Origin: JAVBRU01 sp031547595
GTDB taxonomy: Bacteria; Bacillota; Clostridia; Christensenellales; Aristaeellaceae
Length of the DNA: 35,228 bases
Assembly (NCBI GenBank): GCA_031547595.1
Contig: JAVBRU010000116.1
Location: 1-35,228 of the forward strand
Direction: 5' to 3'
In this document: piece by piece, positions 23,156-31,056 of the stretch
Layout of the letters: each line of letters starts with the position of its first letter
How positions within the stretch are numbered: position 1 is the stretch's first letter
Notes under the pieces: generated by a model
Seen by the model: the letters and a program-made list of their open reading frames with translations, nothing else
Databases searched by the model: none
What the model was told of the DNA's origin: nothing
Program-made: the position numbers and the translations under genes

Positions 23156-24313
23156 ATGATTCGGGCGTTGACTGCTTATACATTGGAGATTGACGAGCCG
23201 GAGGTAGCGGTTGCGGAAATATTGGGGCAGCTCCAGCTGGATCAATGCAACTTGCAAAACCGCATTGGATTGATCAGCTGTTATCCGGAGTTTGTGGATT
23301 CTGGCGTTTTTGCCGCGCTGTGTGAAGCGCTGCCCTTTGATGTGGTGGGCACAACCACCTTGGGCAATGCCACAGGGGACGAAGCTAGCCATCTGATGTT
23401 GACGCTGATGGTGATTGCGTCGGACGATGTGTATTTTTCGGCACAGTTGTCTTCCACCCTGACCAAGGAGCCGGAGGATGCGTTGAAACAGGTCTATAGT
23501 GCAGCGCGCGCCGCCCTGCCCGTCGATCCCGTATTTATGATCACTTATATGCCGCTGATGAACGCACTGAGCGGTGAAGTGATGGTGAAGGTGCTGAGCG
23601 ACGCTACGGCGGGGCTGCCCATCTTTGGCACAGTGGCGGTAGACCACACGGTGGATTATCACGCATCATTTATCCTGCACAACGGAAAGAGCTATACCGA
23701 TGCACTGGCACTTGTGTTGGTGGGTGGCAATGCGCAGCCGGAGTTTATGATTGAATCTGTGGACGAAGGGCGCTCCATTCAGCAAAAGGCGATTATCACC
23801 GACGCGGATGCGCACATCCTCAAATCCGTTAACGGTATTTCTGCCATAGATTATTTAAGCAACCTGGGGATGGTACGGGATGGTAAGATCGAGGGCGCCA
23901 ACACCATGCCTTTTGTGGTGGACTTTGGCGATGGCGCCAAGCCAGCGGTGCGCGCGATCTTTGCGCACACGCCGGAGGGTTATGCCGTATGCGGCGCATC
24001 CATGCCGGTGAATGCCACGCTGGGCATTGGGGAGCTCAGCTATCAGACGGTGATGGACACGGCTTCGCACCTGCTCACCCGTATCGCGGAGCGCAAGGAT
24101 TGCCATGTGGCGCTGCTGTTCTCGTGCGTGGGACGCAATTATGCGCTGGGCATGCAGAGCCTAGACGAGCTAAAGTCGCTCAAAACCGGCCTTGGTTCGT
24201 CCATGCAATATCAGGCCACGTACTCTGGTGGCGAGTCCTGCCCGCTCATGGACGGCACGGGGAAGTTGGTCAACCGCTTCCATAATGACTCCCTCATTGC
24301 CTGTATATTTTAA
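23156..24313 (+). CDS. FIST domain sensory protein (FIST-N plus FIST-C)
   Basis: 385 aa from ATG 23156; an upstream in-frame GTG lies inside the purine-rich site. The N-terminal FIST-N domain (about 20-215) includes VVGTTTLGNATGD, FGTVAVDH and SYTDALALVLV; the FIST-C domain (about 220-370) includes ALLFSCVGRNYALG and the final TYSGGESCPL. FIST domains are predicted to bind small ligands, perhaps amino acids, and feed signals to kinases or cyclases. No membrane segment, so cytoplasmic. The hybrid histidine kinase follows 27 bp later in the same operon, which points to a two-protein sensor system. Confidence 0.92.
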   Translation: MIRALTAYTLEIDEPEVAVAEILGQLQLDQCNLQNRIGLISCYPEFVDSGVFAALCEALPFDVVGTTTLGNATGDEASHLMLTLMVIASDDVYFSAQLSSTLTKEPEDALKQVYSAARAALPVDPVFMITYMPLMNALSGEVMVKVLSDATAGLPIFGTVAVDHTVDYHASFILHNGKSYTDALALVLVGGNAQPEFMIESVDEGRSIQQKAIITDADAHILKSVNGISAIDYLSNLGMVRDGKIEGANTMPFVVDFGDGAKPAVRAIFAHTPEGYAVCGASMPVNATLGIGELSYQTVMDTASHLLTRIAERKDCHVALLFSCVGRNYALGMQSLDELKSLKTGLGSSMQYQATYSGGESCPLMDGTGKLVNRFHNDSLIACIF

Positions 24314-24340
24314 GCAAATGTATCAAGGGGGACAATGCCC

Positions 24341-26020
24341 ATGTCGGAAGATGCGGAGCTTCTGTCGCTCCGGCGTGAAAACCGAAGGCTTCAGCGCGAG
24401 CTGAACTCGCTGAAAGTAATTTCAGCCCGCAGTACACAGATGGAGGCGGCGAAGAGCAACATTGCCGCCGTTTTGATGGCAGAAAAAACACGGCAGGAAA
24501 AGTATATGAACCTGCTGCTACAAAACTGCCCGGATATTATGCTGCTGTTTGGCCACAACGGCAAGCTGGCCTATTGCACAGATGCATTTTTGCACCGCGC
24601 GCAGATTCGAAATGTTGGGCTGATCAGCGGGCAAACGCTTCCGGAGATTTTTTCGGCCTTTGCTACGAAGGAACAACTGGACTTGCTGAACACGGAGATT
24701 GCCGCGGCTGTCAACGGCAAGCAAATTCGTGAATTTGATTTGGCGATTGCCATGGCAGCGCAGGGCGCGCCGCGCAACTATATCGTCACTCTCACCCCGA
24801 TGCTGGACGGCAGCGGCGCACTGGTAGGCTCGCTGGCACTATTTCATGATGTGACGGAACTGCTTTTGGCCAAGGAGCAGGCCGAGGGCGCGAACCGCGC
24901 CAAGACGGACTTCCTGGCCACGGTGTCCCACGAAATTCGCACGCCCATGAATGCCATTCTTGGCATGGTGGGCATGATGAACAAGCTGTCGCCCGAGGGC
25001 AAGATGGCTGATTATCTGGACAACATCTATAATTCTTCTCAAACCCTGCTGGGGCTGATCAATGACCTACTGGATTTCTCCAAAATCGAGGCCAGCAAGC
25101 TGACCATTGAGCCGGACTATTTTGATACGCAGGAAATGCTGACCGATATGCGGCTGATGTTTGAAACGATGTTTGTGCAAAAGCCAATTGAGTTTGCCTG
25201 CGATTTTGACTCGAATCTGCCAGAAGTGTTCTATGGCGATGAAAAGCGTATCAAGCAGATCATTAGCAACCTGCTTACTAACGCCTACAAATATACAGCC
25301 AAGGGCAGCGTCAGTTTTCGGGTATCCTATCAGGCGGAGACCGGCGTGCTGGCAATTTCTGTGCAGGACACCGGCATGGGTATCCGGCAAGAAGATATGC
25401 AGCGCATTTTTGCGGCATTTGAACAGGTCAACCTGGTCAAGAACAAAAATACCGTGGGCACGGGGCTGGGCTTAGCTATTACGCGCCGCCTGTGCGATAT
25501 GATGGAGGGCAGCATTGCTGTGCAAAGCACTTTGGGCGAGGGCTCTTGCTTCACGGTGCAGCTTCCGCTGGAAACGGGTACGCGAAAGCAGCTGGAGGCG
25601 GGCAGTGATGCACAGAACTCGCTGCGCGTAGTCAATGCCACGGCCCTCTTGGTAGACGATATTGAGATCAACAACATCATTGCGCAGGATATCCTGTCCG
25701 ATTATGGGATGGTGTGCGATACTGCGTGCAGCGGTGTCGAGGCACTGCAACTGATTCAAAAAAAACGCTATGACATGATTTTTATGGACCATATGATGCC
25801 CGGCATGGATGGCGTGGAAACCACGCAGCATATCCGTGAACAGGGCGGCTACTGGGCCGGCGTGCCTGTTATTGCTCTCTCTGCCAATGCCATGACCGAT
25901 GCCGTGGAGATGTTCCTGAGCAGCGGCTTTGATGATTTTCTGGCCAAGCCCATTGTTATCAAAGCGCTGGAAACCTGCCTGTTCACTTACCTGCCCAAGA
26001 CGAAGGTGAAAGAAGGGTAA
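24341..26020 (+). CDS. Soluble hybrid histidine kinase (coiled coil-PAS-HisKA-HATPase-REC)
   Basis: 559 aa, no membrane segment. Domains: N-terminal coiled coil (about 3-55), PAS-like domain (56-172), HisKA with phospho-His197 in ATVSHEIRTPMNAILG, HATPase_c (about 305-425: N-box IISNLLTNAYKYT, G1 VQDTGMGI, G2 GTGLGLAI), and a C-terminal receiver (about 430-555) with DD at the acidic pocket, Asp483 in MDHMMPG and Lys536 in AKPI. Start ATG 24341 is 9 nt after AAGGGGG; ATG 24335 is only 3 nt away. There is no HPt domain or separate output regulator in the window, so the phosphate acceptor is unknown. The FIST protein is the likely signal partner. Confidence 0.93.
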   Translation: MSEDAELLSLRRENRRLQRELNSLKVISARSTQMEAAKSNIAAVLMAEKTRQEKYMNLLLQNCPDIMLLFGHNGKLAYCTDAFLHRAQIRNVGLISGQTLPEIFSAFATKEQLDLLNTEIAAAVNGKQIREFDLAIAMAAQGAPRNYIVTLTPMLDGSGALVGSLALFHDVTELLLAKEQAEGANRAKTDFLATVSHEIRTPMNAILGMVGMMNKLSPEGKMADYLDNIYNSSQTLLGLINDLLDFSKIEASKLTIEPDYFDTQEMLTDMRLMFETMFVQKPIEFACDFDSNLPEVFYGDEKRIKQIISNLLTNAYKYTAKGSVSFRVSYQAETGVLAISVQDTGMGIRQEDMQRIFAAFEQVNLVKNKNTVGTGLGLAITRRLCDMMEGSIAVQSTLGEGSCFTVQLPLETGTRKQLEAGSDAQNSLRVVNATALLVDDIEINNIIAQDILSDYGMVCDTACSGVEALQLIQKKRYDMIFMDHMMPGMDGVETTQHIREQGGYWAGVPVIALSANAMTDAVEMFLSSGFDDFLAKPIVIKALETCLFTYLPKTKVKEG

Positions 26021-26037
26021 GGAAGCCCTTATTGCAT

Positions 26038-26078
26038 GCAAACGCCCTGTCAGATTTTCATTGGCAGGGCGTTTGCTT
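26038..26078 (+). terminator. Terminator of the FIST-kinase operon
   Basis: A 12-bp stem GCAAACGCCCTG (26038-26049)/CAGGGCGTTTGC (26065-26076) with a 15-nt loop, then TTGTCT. The stem sequence resembles the terminator at 18470. Confidence 0.85.
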
Positions 26079-26099
26079 GTCTATATCCCAAGCATAAAA

Positions 26100-26193
26100 T
26101 CAACCAATGCTTGTATAGCACATTTTTTATCAACCATTATTTGAATTGATCAATATCGCCTCCATTGCACTCAACCATCATTTGCTTTATAAT
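26100..26193 (+). promoter_or_regulatory. Promoter with three direct-repeat operator candidates
   Basis: -35 TTGCAC (26165-26170), 17-nt spacer, -10 TATAAT (26188-26193). Three copies of TCAACCA(A/T)NRYTTG lie at 26100-26113, 26130-26143 and 26171-26184; the third occupies most of the spacer. Binding there would block RNA polymerase, so autorepression by the XRE protein encoded next is likely. Confidence 0.75.
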
Positions 26194-26237
26194 GTACTCA
26201 CAAAGCGCTTGAACAAAATTAGATGGAGTGATATGTA

Positions 26238-27074
26238 ATGGACACTACAATCTTTGGAGATAACATCCATGTGCTTCGGAAAGAAAAGGCCATCACGCAG
26301 GAAGAACTGGCCCTGGCTATAGGTGTTTCCACCCAAGCAGTATCCAAATGGGAGTGCGGCGGCTTACCCGATATCGAGCTTTTGCCACGCATTGCCGATT
26401 ATTTTCAGGTTTCCATCGACAGGTTGTTTGGCCGAAGCATCACGGATTTTCGGGATGTCAAAACAGCACTGGCGGAATATATTGCGGCGTATGAGCAGGA
26501 AGACCGCATGGCGGTGGCGTTTGACTGCTGCTGGACGATTGAGAAAGCTTTATGTGGATCGGCGGATGCAGAAGTTCGCTTGGAAGATATCACCCAAGCC
26601 AATCCAGGCGGGTATGTGCACTCTCAAATGCTATTCAACAGCGGCATTTCGCTGATGTCTTTGATGACGGACATGCAATATTTTGCGCTCCTGCCCGAGC
26701 CGTCAAACGGATGGCTGAAAGGACTGTTGCCCATAGAAGATTATCAACGGCTTTTTGAACTGCTTGGCAGCGAAGATACAATGAGGACGCTCTTCCTTTT
26801 GTATCAACGGCACAACAAACCCTTCACCCCCAAGCTGCTTGAAAAGAATCTGCAACTTCAACCGGAAAAAGCCGTCGATATCCTGGAAGCGCTCAAAAGC
26901 TATGGCTGGATTCATGAATCGGAAATCGAGTTGGATGATGCCATTCAAAAGGTATACAACTTCGAGCCCAAACCGGCGCTGATTGCGGTGCTGGCCTTGG
27001 CAAAAGAACTCATCAAGCGCCCCCATAACTTCTACTGGCAGTCAGGCTGCAGAAACGCGCCCTACCTACGTTAA
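26238..27074 (+). CDS. XRE family regulator with a long C-terminal domain
   Basis: 278 aa. Residues 8-62 form a Cro/CI helix-turn-helix (ITQEELALAIGVSTQAVSKW, then LLPRIADYFQVSIDRLFG), the type in many Firmicute HTH-plus-sensor proteins. Residues 70-278 are helical and of unknown fold; the segment KLLEKNLQLQPEKAVDILEALKSYGWI resembles a winged-helix module, so a second DNA-binding or dimerisation unit is possible. RBS is weak (GGAGTGATAT). A 53-residue gene follows 18 bp later. The direct repeats on its promoter suggest self-regulation. Confidence 0.85.
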   Translation: MDTTIFGDNIHVLRKEKAITQEELALAIGVSTQAVSKWECGGLPDIELLPRIADYFQVSIDRLFGRSITDFRDVKTALAEYIAAYEQEDRMAVAFDCCWTIEKALCGSADAEVRLEDITQANPGGYVHSQMLFNSGISLMSLMTDMQYFALLPEPSNGWLKGLLPIEDYQRLFELLGSEDTMRTLFLLYQRHNKPFTPKLLEKNLQLQPEKAVDILEALKSYGWIHESEIELDDAIQKVYNFEPKPALIAVLALAKELIKRPHNFYWQSGCRNAPYLR

Positions 27075-27092
27075 GTGAAAGGTGATAAGCAC

Positions 27093-27254
27093 ATGGACAA
27101 AATTGTTTTCTTGCCCCAAGGTACAGGCACGGCGCTTGATACCCTGAATGAAATGCTGGCCAATGGATGGAAAGTGATACAGATGCAATCCGGCGCCAGC
27201 CAGGAAGATGTTTGCTGCTTTGTTTGGATCCAAAAAGAAGAGAACGCCCAATAG
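27093..27254 (+). CDS. 53-residue conserved-type small protein, unknown function
   Basis: Starts MDKIVFLPQGTGTALDTLNE and contains MLANGWKVIQMQSG and CCFVWIQKE. The pattern of an NEML-GWKV helix-strand resembles small clostridial proteins of the DUF4177-like type, which have no known role. AAAGGTGA lies about 9 nt upstream, and it is followed directly by a terminator, so it is the end of the XRE operon. Confidence 0.65.
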   Translation: MDKIVFLPQGTGTALDTLNEMLANGWKVIQMQSGASQEDVCCFVWIQKEENAQ

Positions 27255-27266
27255 CATGAATCGAAA

Positions 27267-27307
27267 GCAACGCCCGGCCAAAGAAAATCGGCAGGGCGTT
27301 GCTTTTT
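27267..27307 (+). terminator. Terminator of the XRE operon
   Basis: GCAACGCCC (27267-27275) pairs with GGGCGTTGC (27294-27302), 9 bp, followed by TTTTT. It also lies at the end of the convergent gene at 27311. Confidence 0.88.
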
Positions 27308-27310
27308 CAT

Positions 27311-27571
27311 TCACCGGTACAGTATTTTCCGGATCGTTTCATCCGACAGGTTGTATTCCTCGCACAGCATATCGATGGTCATTTTGAGGTGGAAATACTT
27401 CTGACGGATTTCTGCATTGCGCTGCTCGTAAAAGCACTGCGCCCCGGTATCCGCGCCCCATTTTTTGCGTCCCTTATCGGAAGGAACATAGAGAATTTCA
27501 CCGGGTGCGTATTTTTGGAGCTCCTTGAGCAGCTCATCCGGCAGAATTTCCGCAGCGTTTCGGTACTTCAT
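27311..27571 (-). CDS. CD3324 family putative helix-turn-helix protein
   Basis: 86 aa from ATG 27571, four bases after the stop of the preceding gene. MKYRNAAEILPDELLKELQK and YVPSDKGRKKWGADTG, then RNAEIRQKYF and a C-terminal HTH-like MTIDMLCEEYNLSDETIRKI, match the small clostridial CD3324/Mor-like family. Probably a DNA-binding protein. The ribosome site is weak (AGG), so translation depends on coupling to the upstream gene. Confidence 0.82.
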   Translation of the reverse strand: MKYRNAAEILPDELLKELQKYAPGEILYVPSDKGRKKWGADTGAQCFYEQRNAEIRQKYFHLKMTIDMLCEEYNLSDETIRKILYR

Positions 27572-27575
27572 GGCA

Positions 27576-28616
27576 TTATACCTGTTGGCTGGAAAGGAAC
27601 GCGTCCAAAGCGTCGTAGCGCCGGATGATGATGCCCTGCCCTTCGATGGCCGCAATGATGGCTTTCTCTAGTTCCGCCGCGCGGCAGGCAAGGGGAGAGA
27701 GGTCGGCTGCGTCAAAGCAGCCCAGCAAGTCCATTTCGCCAAGGGCAAATTCTTCACTGATGATGCTCAGCTCGTTTTGCAGATTGCAGGCATCCGCAAA
27801 GGCTGCGTCGCTGTCTTTGGTTTCGCAGAAATAGTATAGCCGGTTCCAGGTGGTTCGAAGCTCCTGATACCAATCGGCCAGCCATTGATAGTTGGGTTTA
27901 ATTTCTGCATTGCCTGTTTGCGGCTTATGTTGTGCAATGAATTGCCGTGCGGATGCAATCAGCAAATGCGACAGGCTTTTCAGCTCGCCCGTTGTCTTGG
28001 CAGACAAAATGGCCTGATAGTATTCCGCAAAATGCTCGGGAAGCTGTTTCCACTGCGAAAGGGCGGGCAATACGCCATGATGCCAGGCTTTCCAATAGGT
28101 GCCGTTCAGGCACGCTACAGACACCTTCAGGTAGTAGTGGATATAGCCTGCCAGGCAGCGCGCCTTCCATGCGCGCTCCTCAAACATCAGGGTGCGGTAC
28201 AAATCCATGGCGACATCCAGGTTTTCCAGCGCCTTTTTGTATACAAAGATGGGATCCTTCAGATTGGCGAACAGCTTTTGCCGCAAGGCTTCAAAGCGTT
28301 CTTCATCCGCTTTGGAGCGTGCATACAGGATTTTTGCGTCGCCCAGGCACAGCGTGGCCAGGTCATCCAGATTGGCCGTGCGCTCGCACCGCTCCCAGGA
28401 GCGGGGATACAGGTCGTTGCCCACGCCGCCGATGATGAAGGTCTGCGCCAGCTCGTTCCCGCGCTCGGTGGCAGGTACGAAATAGTCAAAGGCCTCGCCA
28501 TGGCCATCGCCATTTACGGATGCGCCCTCCACGGCCACCAGCAGCGCCACATCCTCCGGGTACTCGGTCTTGATCTTGTTAATTGCCCATGCCGTCAGCT
28601 TTTGATTGTCTGTCAT
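27576..28616 (-). CDS. Nucleotidyltransferase-like protein with helical C-terminal domain, unknown
   Basis: 346 aa from ATG 28616, with AAGGTGG 8 nt upstream; GTG 28628 lies within that site. The N-terminal ~110 residues (ALLVAVEGASVNGDGHGEAF, DYFVPATERGNELAQTFIIG) have the outline of a minimal nucleotidyltransferase (strand, G-S/N turn, acidic strand), but the usual DxD is reduced to one Asp. The rest is helical (about 120-340), as in HEPN or kanamycin-type NTase tails. Confident family naming is not possible. It has its own promoter and is coupled to the CD3324-like HTH gene. Confidence 0.7.
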   Translation of the reverse strand: MTDNQKLTAWAINKIKTEYPEDVALLVAVEGASVNGDGHGEAFDYFVPATERGNELAQTFIIGGVGNDLYPRSWERCERTANLDDLATLCLGDAKILYARSKADEERFEALRQKLFANLKDPIFVYKKALENLDVAMDLYRTLMFEERAWKARCLAGYIHYYLKVSVACLNGTYWKAWHHGVLPALSQWKQLPEHFAEYYQAILSAKTTGELKSLSHLLIASARQFIAQHKPQTGNAEIKPNYQWLADWYQELRTTWNRLYYFCETKDSDAAFADACNLQNELSIISEEFALGEMDLLGCFDAADLSPLACRAAELEKAIIAAIEGQGIIIRRYDALDAFLSSQQV

Positions 28617-28647
28617 ACTGCTTACCACCTTATCTTAGGATGGCCTT

Positions 28648-28676
28648 AGTATACTGCCCGTGCTGTACGGGCACAA
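28648..28676 (-). promoter_or_regulatory. Promoter of the NTase-like/CD3324 pair
   Basis: Minus strand -35 TTGTGC (28676-28671), 17-nt spacer, -10 TATACT (28653-28648). The spacer contains the inverted repeat GCCCGT/ACGGGC, which may be an operator or the terminator of the preceding operon. Confidence 0.6.
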
Positions 28677-28716
28677 TGCCGCATTTCTTTATAACTATTT
28701 TGCACCTTTTGCTTTT

Positions 28717-29430
28717 TTATGGCACATCAATCTCCCTTGCAAAGCTCTTTTCTTTATACGGGTTCACCTTGTGCAGCACGCCATCCTTTTTGAAATGTGT
28801 GCCGGTGCCGCTGAAAATATACTGCACGCCCGCTGCCTTGCACTGCGCGGCAATGTGCAGCACCCATTCATAATCGCACACCCGTGCTTCTCTGCCGCTC
28901 TCGCCATCCACGCGCACGCTTTCGATGGCGTGCAGATAGGGGGTGAGGTCCAGGTCGCTGATCAGCGGGCTGCAGGTGAGGAAGCGGTGCTTGATGGGGT
29001 AGGCGGTATACAGCGGCAGCCGGAAATCGGCCATCTTCTGATTCTCCACCGTGCAGCCGATGCGGACGTTCTCATACCCGTCGCCCCAGTCCTCCGGCAG
29101 CGCCACGTGGAAACGCTCGATACGCTTGGTCAGGAAGGTGAATGTCAAATCCGGGCGCTGTCTGATGATGCTCCAGGCCTCGGCGCGCCACGGATCAGCC
29201 TCCGGCAAAAAGAAATCCGTGGTGAAGCAGGTGAAAACGTTCTTGCCGCCTTCCATCTTGTATTTGGTGATTTTTTTGCGCGGCATATAGACGGTTTCCA
29301 GGGGTTTATAGAAGTCGTCTGTTTTGACGATTGTGTTTTGACCGCAGCGTTTGGAATACGGGCCGTAATAATAGCAGTATTTGCAGCCGTCGCTGGCCGC
29401 GTAGCAGCCTGTCCAGGGCTCCCAAGCCAT
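28717..29430 (-). CDS. DUF5131 (phage Gp37/Gp68-like, radical SAM-type) protein
   Basis: 237 aa from ATG 29430; AAAGGG lies 11 nt upstream inside the preceding gene, and a GTG at 29439 is too close. The N-terminus WEPWTGCYAASDGCKYCYYY has Cys residues in a C-x6-C-x2-C pattern, which is the DUF5131 iron-sulphur-like motif; FTCFTTDFFLPEAD and RQRPDLTFTFLTKR follow as in the family. Function is unknown; homologues occur on phages and in bacteria. Last gene of the leftward overlapping operon. Confidence 0.88.
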   Translation of the reverse strand: MAWEPWTGCYAASDGCKYCYYYGPYSKRCGQNTIVKTDDFYKPLETVYMPRKKITKYKMEGGKNVFTCFTTDFFLPEADPWRAEAWSIIRQRPDLTFTFLTKRIERFHVALPEDWGDGYENVRIGCTVENQKMADFRLPLYTAYPIKHRFLTCSPLISDLDLTPYLHAIESVRVDGESGREARVCDYEWVLHIAAQCKAAGVQYIFSGTGTHFKKDGVLHKVNPYKEKSFAREIDVP

Positions 29431-29435
29431 GAGTG

Positions 29436-30011
29436 TCACATCCCTTTGAAGATTTTATCCAGGGTTTCGGGCGCTACGTCTTGTATGGATTGAAGCGCGG
29501 GGGGAGGGGCCGTGTGTTCGTTGATGGTCTTCTCCAGCCAGATCACATCATGCCATTGCCCAAATTTGTATCCTGTTTTGCGGTGCGTGCCGATCTGTTC
29601 AAAGCCAAACTTCTCATGAAAGCGCAGGCTCTTGGGGTTTGGAACGGTGCATCCGGCATAGGCGTTGCAGTAGCCAAGCTCTTTAAGCAGCGCAAACAGG
29701 CATTGATATAGTTTGCCCGCAACCCCGAGGCCATGGAACTTGGGCAAAGTATAGATAGAGACGTCCACATCATACCGGTATGCTGCCCTTTCCCGGTGCC
29801 GGGAAGCATAGGCATAGCCTGCAATGTGATTCTCTGCTTCGTACACAATATACGGATACTGCTGAAGGGTTTTCTCGATCCTGCCGGAGAACTCTGCCAC
29901 TGTGGGCACTTCGGTTTCAAAGGAGACGGTGGTTTCGTTCACATACGGCGCGTAGATGCGCAGCAGCTCTTCGGCATCGGCGGGGGTGGCCAAACGAATG
30001 CTGTTGCTCAT
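29436..30011 (-). CDS. GNAT acetyltransferase, phosphinothricin acetyltransferase-like
   Basis: 191 aa. The start ATPADAEELLRIYAPYVNET and YKFGQWHDVIWLEK match the PAT/Bar-type GNAT branch, with the acetyl-CoA loop at HGLGVAGKLYQCL and NPKSLRFHEKFGFE. Members acetylate phosphinothricin, methionine sulfone/sulfoximine or related amino acid analogues. The start overlaps the cyclase stop by one base (TGATG). About 20 C-terminal residues exceed the core domain. Confidence 0.9.
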   Translation of the reverse strand: MSNSIRLATPADAEELLRIYAPYVNETTVSFETEVPTVAEFSGRIEKTLQQYPYIVYEAENHIAGYAYASRHRERAAYRYDVDVSIYTLPKFHGLGVAGKLYQCLFALLKELGYCNAYAGCTVPNPKSLRFHEKFGFEQIGTHRKTGYKFGQWHDVIWLEKTINEHTAPPPALQSIQDVAPETLDKIFKGM

Positions 30012-30628
30012 CAGGATACCCTGCAGACGGCCCGCACAAGGCTCGCTTCGGCAGAGATTTTGAGGGGAAGCGCGATGACCTCAAATTCCCTCGCATCTGT
30101 CAATGCGCCGAGGTTCGTCAGATTCTCCAGCACAAATATGTTCTGCCACAGCAAATCTTTGTGGAACTTGAAGGGCGGGTAATCCGGCGCGGGCATATCC
30201 ATTCCCAGCATCTTGATATTCTTGGATAGCAGAAACGCAGCGAGCTCATCACTCACTGCCGGATGTTGGGTGAAGTATCGATCTTCAAAATACACGCTGT
30301 CAAACCCGGTATATAGCAGTACAATGCTGCCCTCAAAGTCAATACTTTCGTATTCCGGCTTCATGGATATCATGCTTTCCCCGCGCACATCCAAAAGGAT
30401 GCCCTTCCCGATAAAGCAATCCATAGGGAAGTCCGCTGCGGTTCTGTCATCCGGAATCAGGTGCATCGGCATGTCGACGTGCGTGCCGGTGTGCAGGCAC
30501 GTCTCAAGCAAAAAAGCGTTATGATAATCTTTTTCCAGGGTTTTGTGAAGAAACAGGGTGGTTATGTGATCGCCCGGATAAATCGGGGTTTGATTGTCGA
30601 TGCGGTGCGATATATCAATTAGCTTCAT
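30011..30628 (-). CDS. Cyclase family protein (kynurenine formamidase-like)
   Basis: 205 aa metal-dependent hydrolase of the cyclase/formamidase family. The signature HxGTHxDxPxH is present as HTGTHVDMPMH (His46 to His56). MKLIDISHRIDNQTPIYPGD is the typical start. It may hydrolyse an N-formyl or cyclic amide. Its first 14 bases overlap the end of the zinc-ribbon gene, and its stop overlaps the GNAT start. Confidence 0.9.
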   Translation of the reverse strand: MKLIDISHRIDNQTPIYPGDHITTLFLHKTLEKDYHNAFLLETCLHTGTHVDMPMHLIPDDRTAADFPMDCFIGKGILLDVRGESMISMKPEYESIDFEGSIVLLYTGFDSVYFEDRYFTQHPAVSDELAAFLLSKNIKMLGMDMPAPDYPPFKFHKDLLWQNIFVLENLTNLGALTDAREFEVIALPLKISAEASLVRAVCRVS

Positions 30629-30875
30629 TCTCGTTCAACTCCTTGCCGCAGTACTTGTAATGCACTGCAGCGCTATCAAATTGCCATAAAAACCTTCGGC
30701 AATGCGGGCAACGCCACTTCACCAGCAGCACGGCCAGCAGTGCAACCGCAAACAAGGCGCCGATGGTTAGGAATGCGATTTGCATGGTCCCGCCCAGTAA
30801 ATTCCCCATTATACCAAAGGCAAAGGCCAGCAGCATTAGCAGATATACCGTTTTTTTCAGTTTCTTCATGTCCAT
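30615..30875 (-). CDS. Small membrane protein with zinc ribbon
   Basis: 86 aa from ATG 30875, with GAGGAGTGA 5-6 nt upstream. Two membrane helices (about 8-27 and 32-54) are followed by CPHC and YCGKEL, a four-Cys ribbon split by 16 residues. This architecture is common among uncharacterised clostridial proteins. First gene of the leftward operon; no clear promoter was found in the 100 bp upstream. Confidence 0.75.
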   Translation of the reverse strand: MDMKKLKKTVYLLMLLAFAFGIMGNLLGGTMQIAFLTIGALFAVALLAVLLVKWRCPHCRRFLWQFDSAAVHYKYCGKELNENEAN

Positions 30876-30975
30876 GCAATCACTCCTCACTTTGCGGGCT
30901 TGGCAGAAAATCGTGGTTTCCTTATCAACAGTTTATCATATGGAAAGTGAATGAACAAGAGACAGTGATAAATAC

Positions 30976-31032
30976 TTGACAACAGCAAAAGCGCAAACTA
31001 TAATAAAAGAGACTTACAAAAGATTCTTTTAT
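30976..31032 (+). promoter_or_regulatory. Consensus promoter with ROK-type operator candidate
   Basis: -35 TTGACA (30976-30981), 17-nt spacer, -10 TATAAT (30999-31004), all consensus. ATAAAAGA (31003-31010) and TCTTTTAT (31025-31032) form an 8-bp inverted repeat over the transcription start, a good repressor site for the ROK protein encoded next. Confidence 0.8.
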
Positions 31033-31056
31033 ATGTTTTAGAAAGGATGTGATCGG

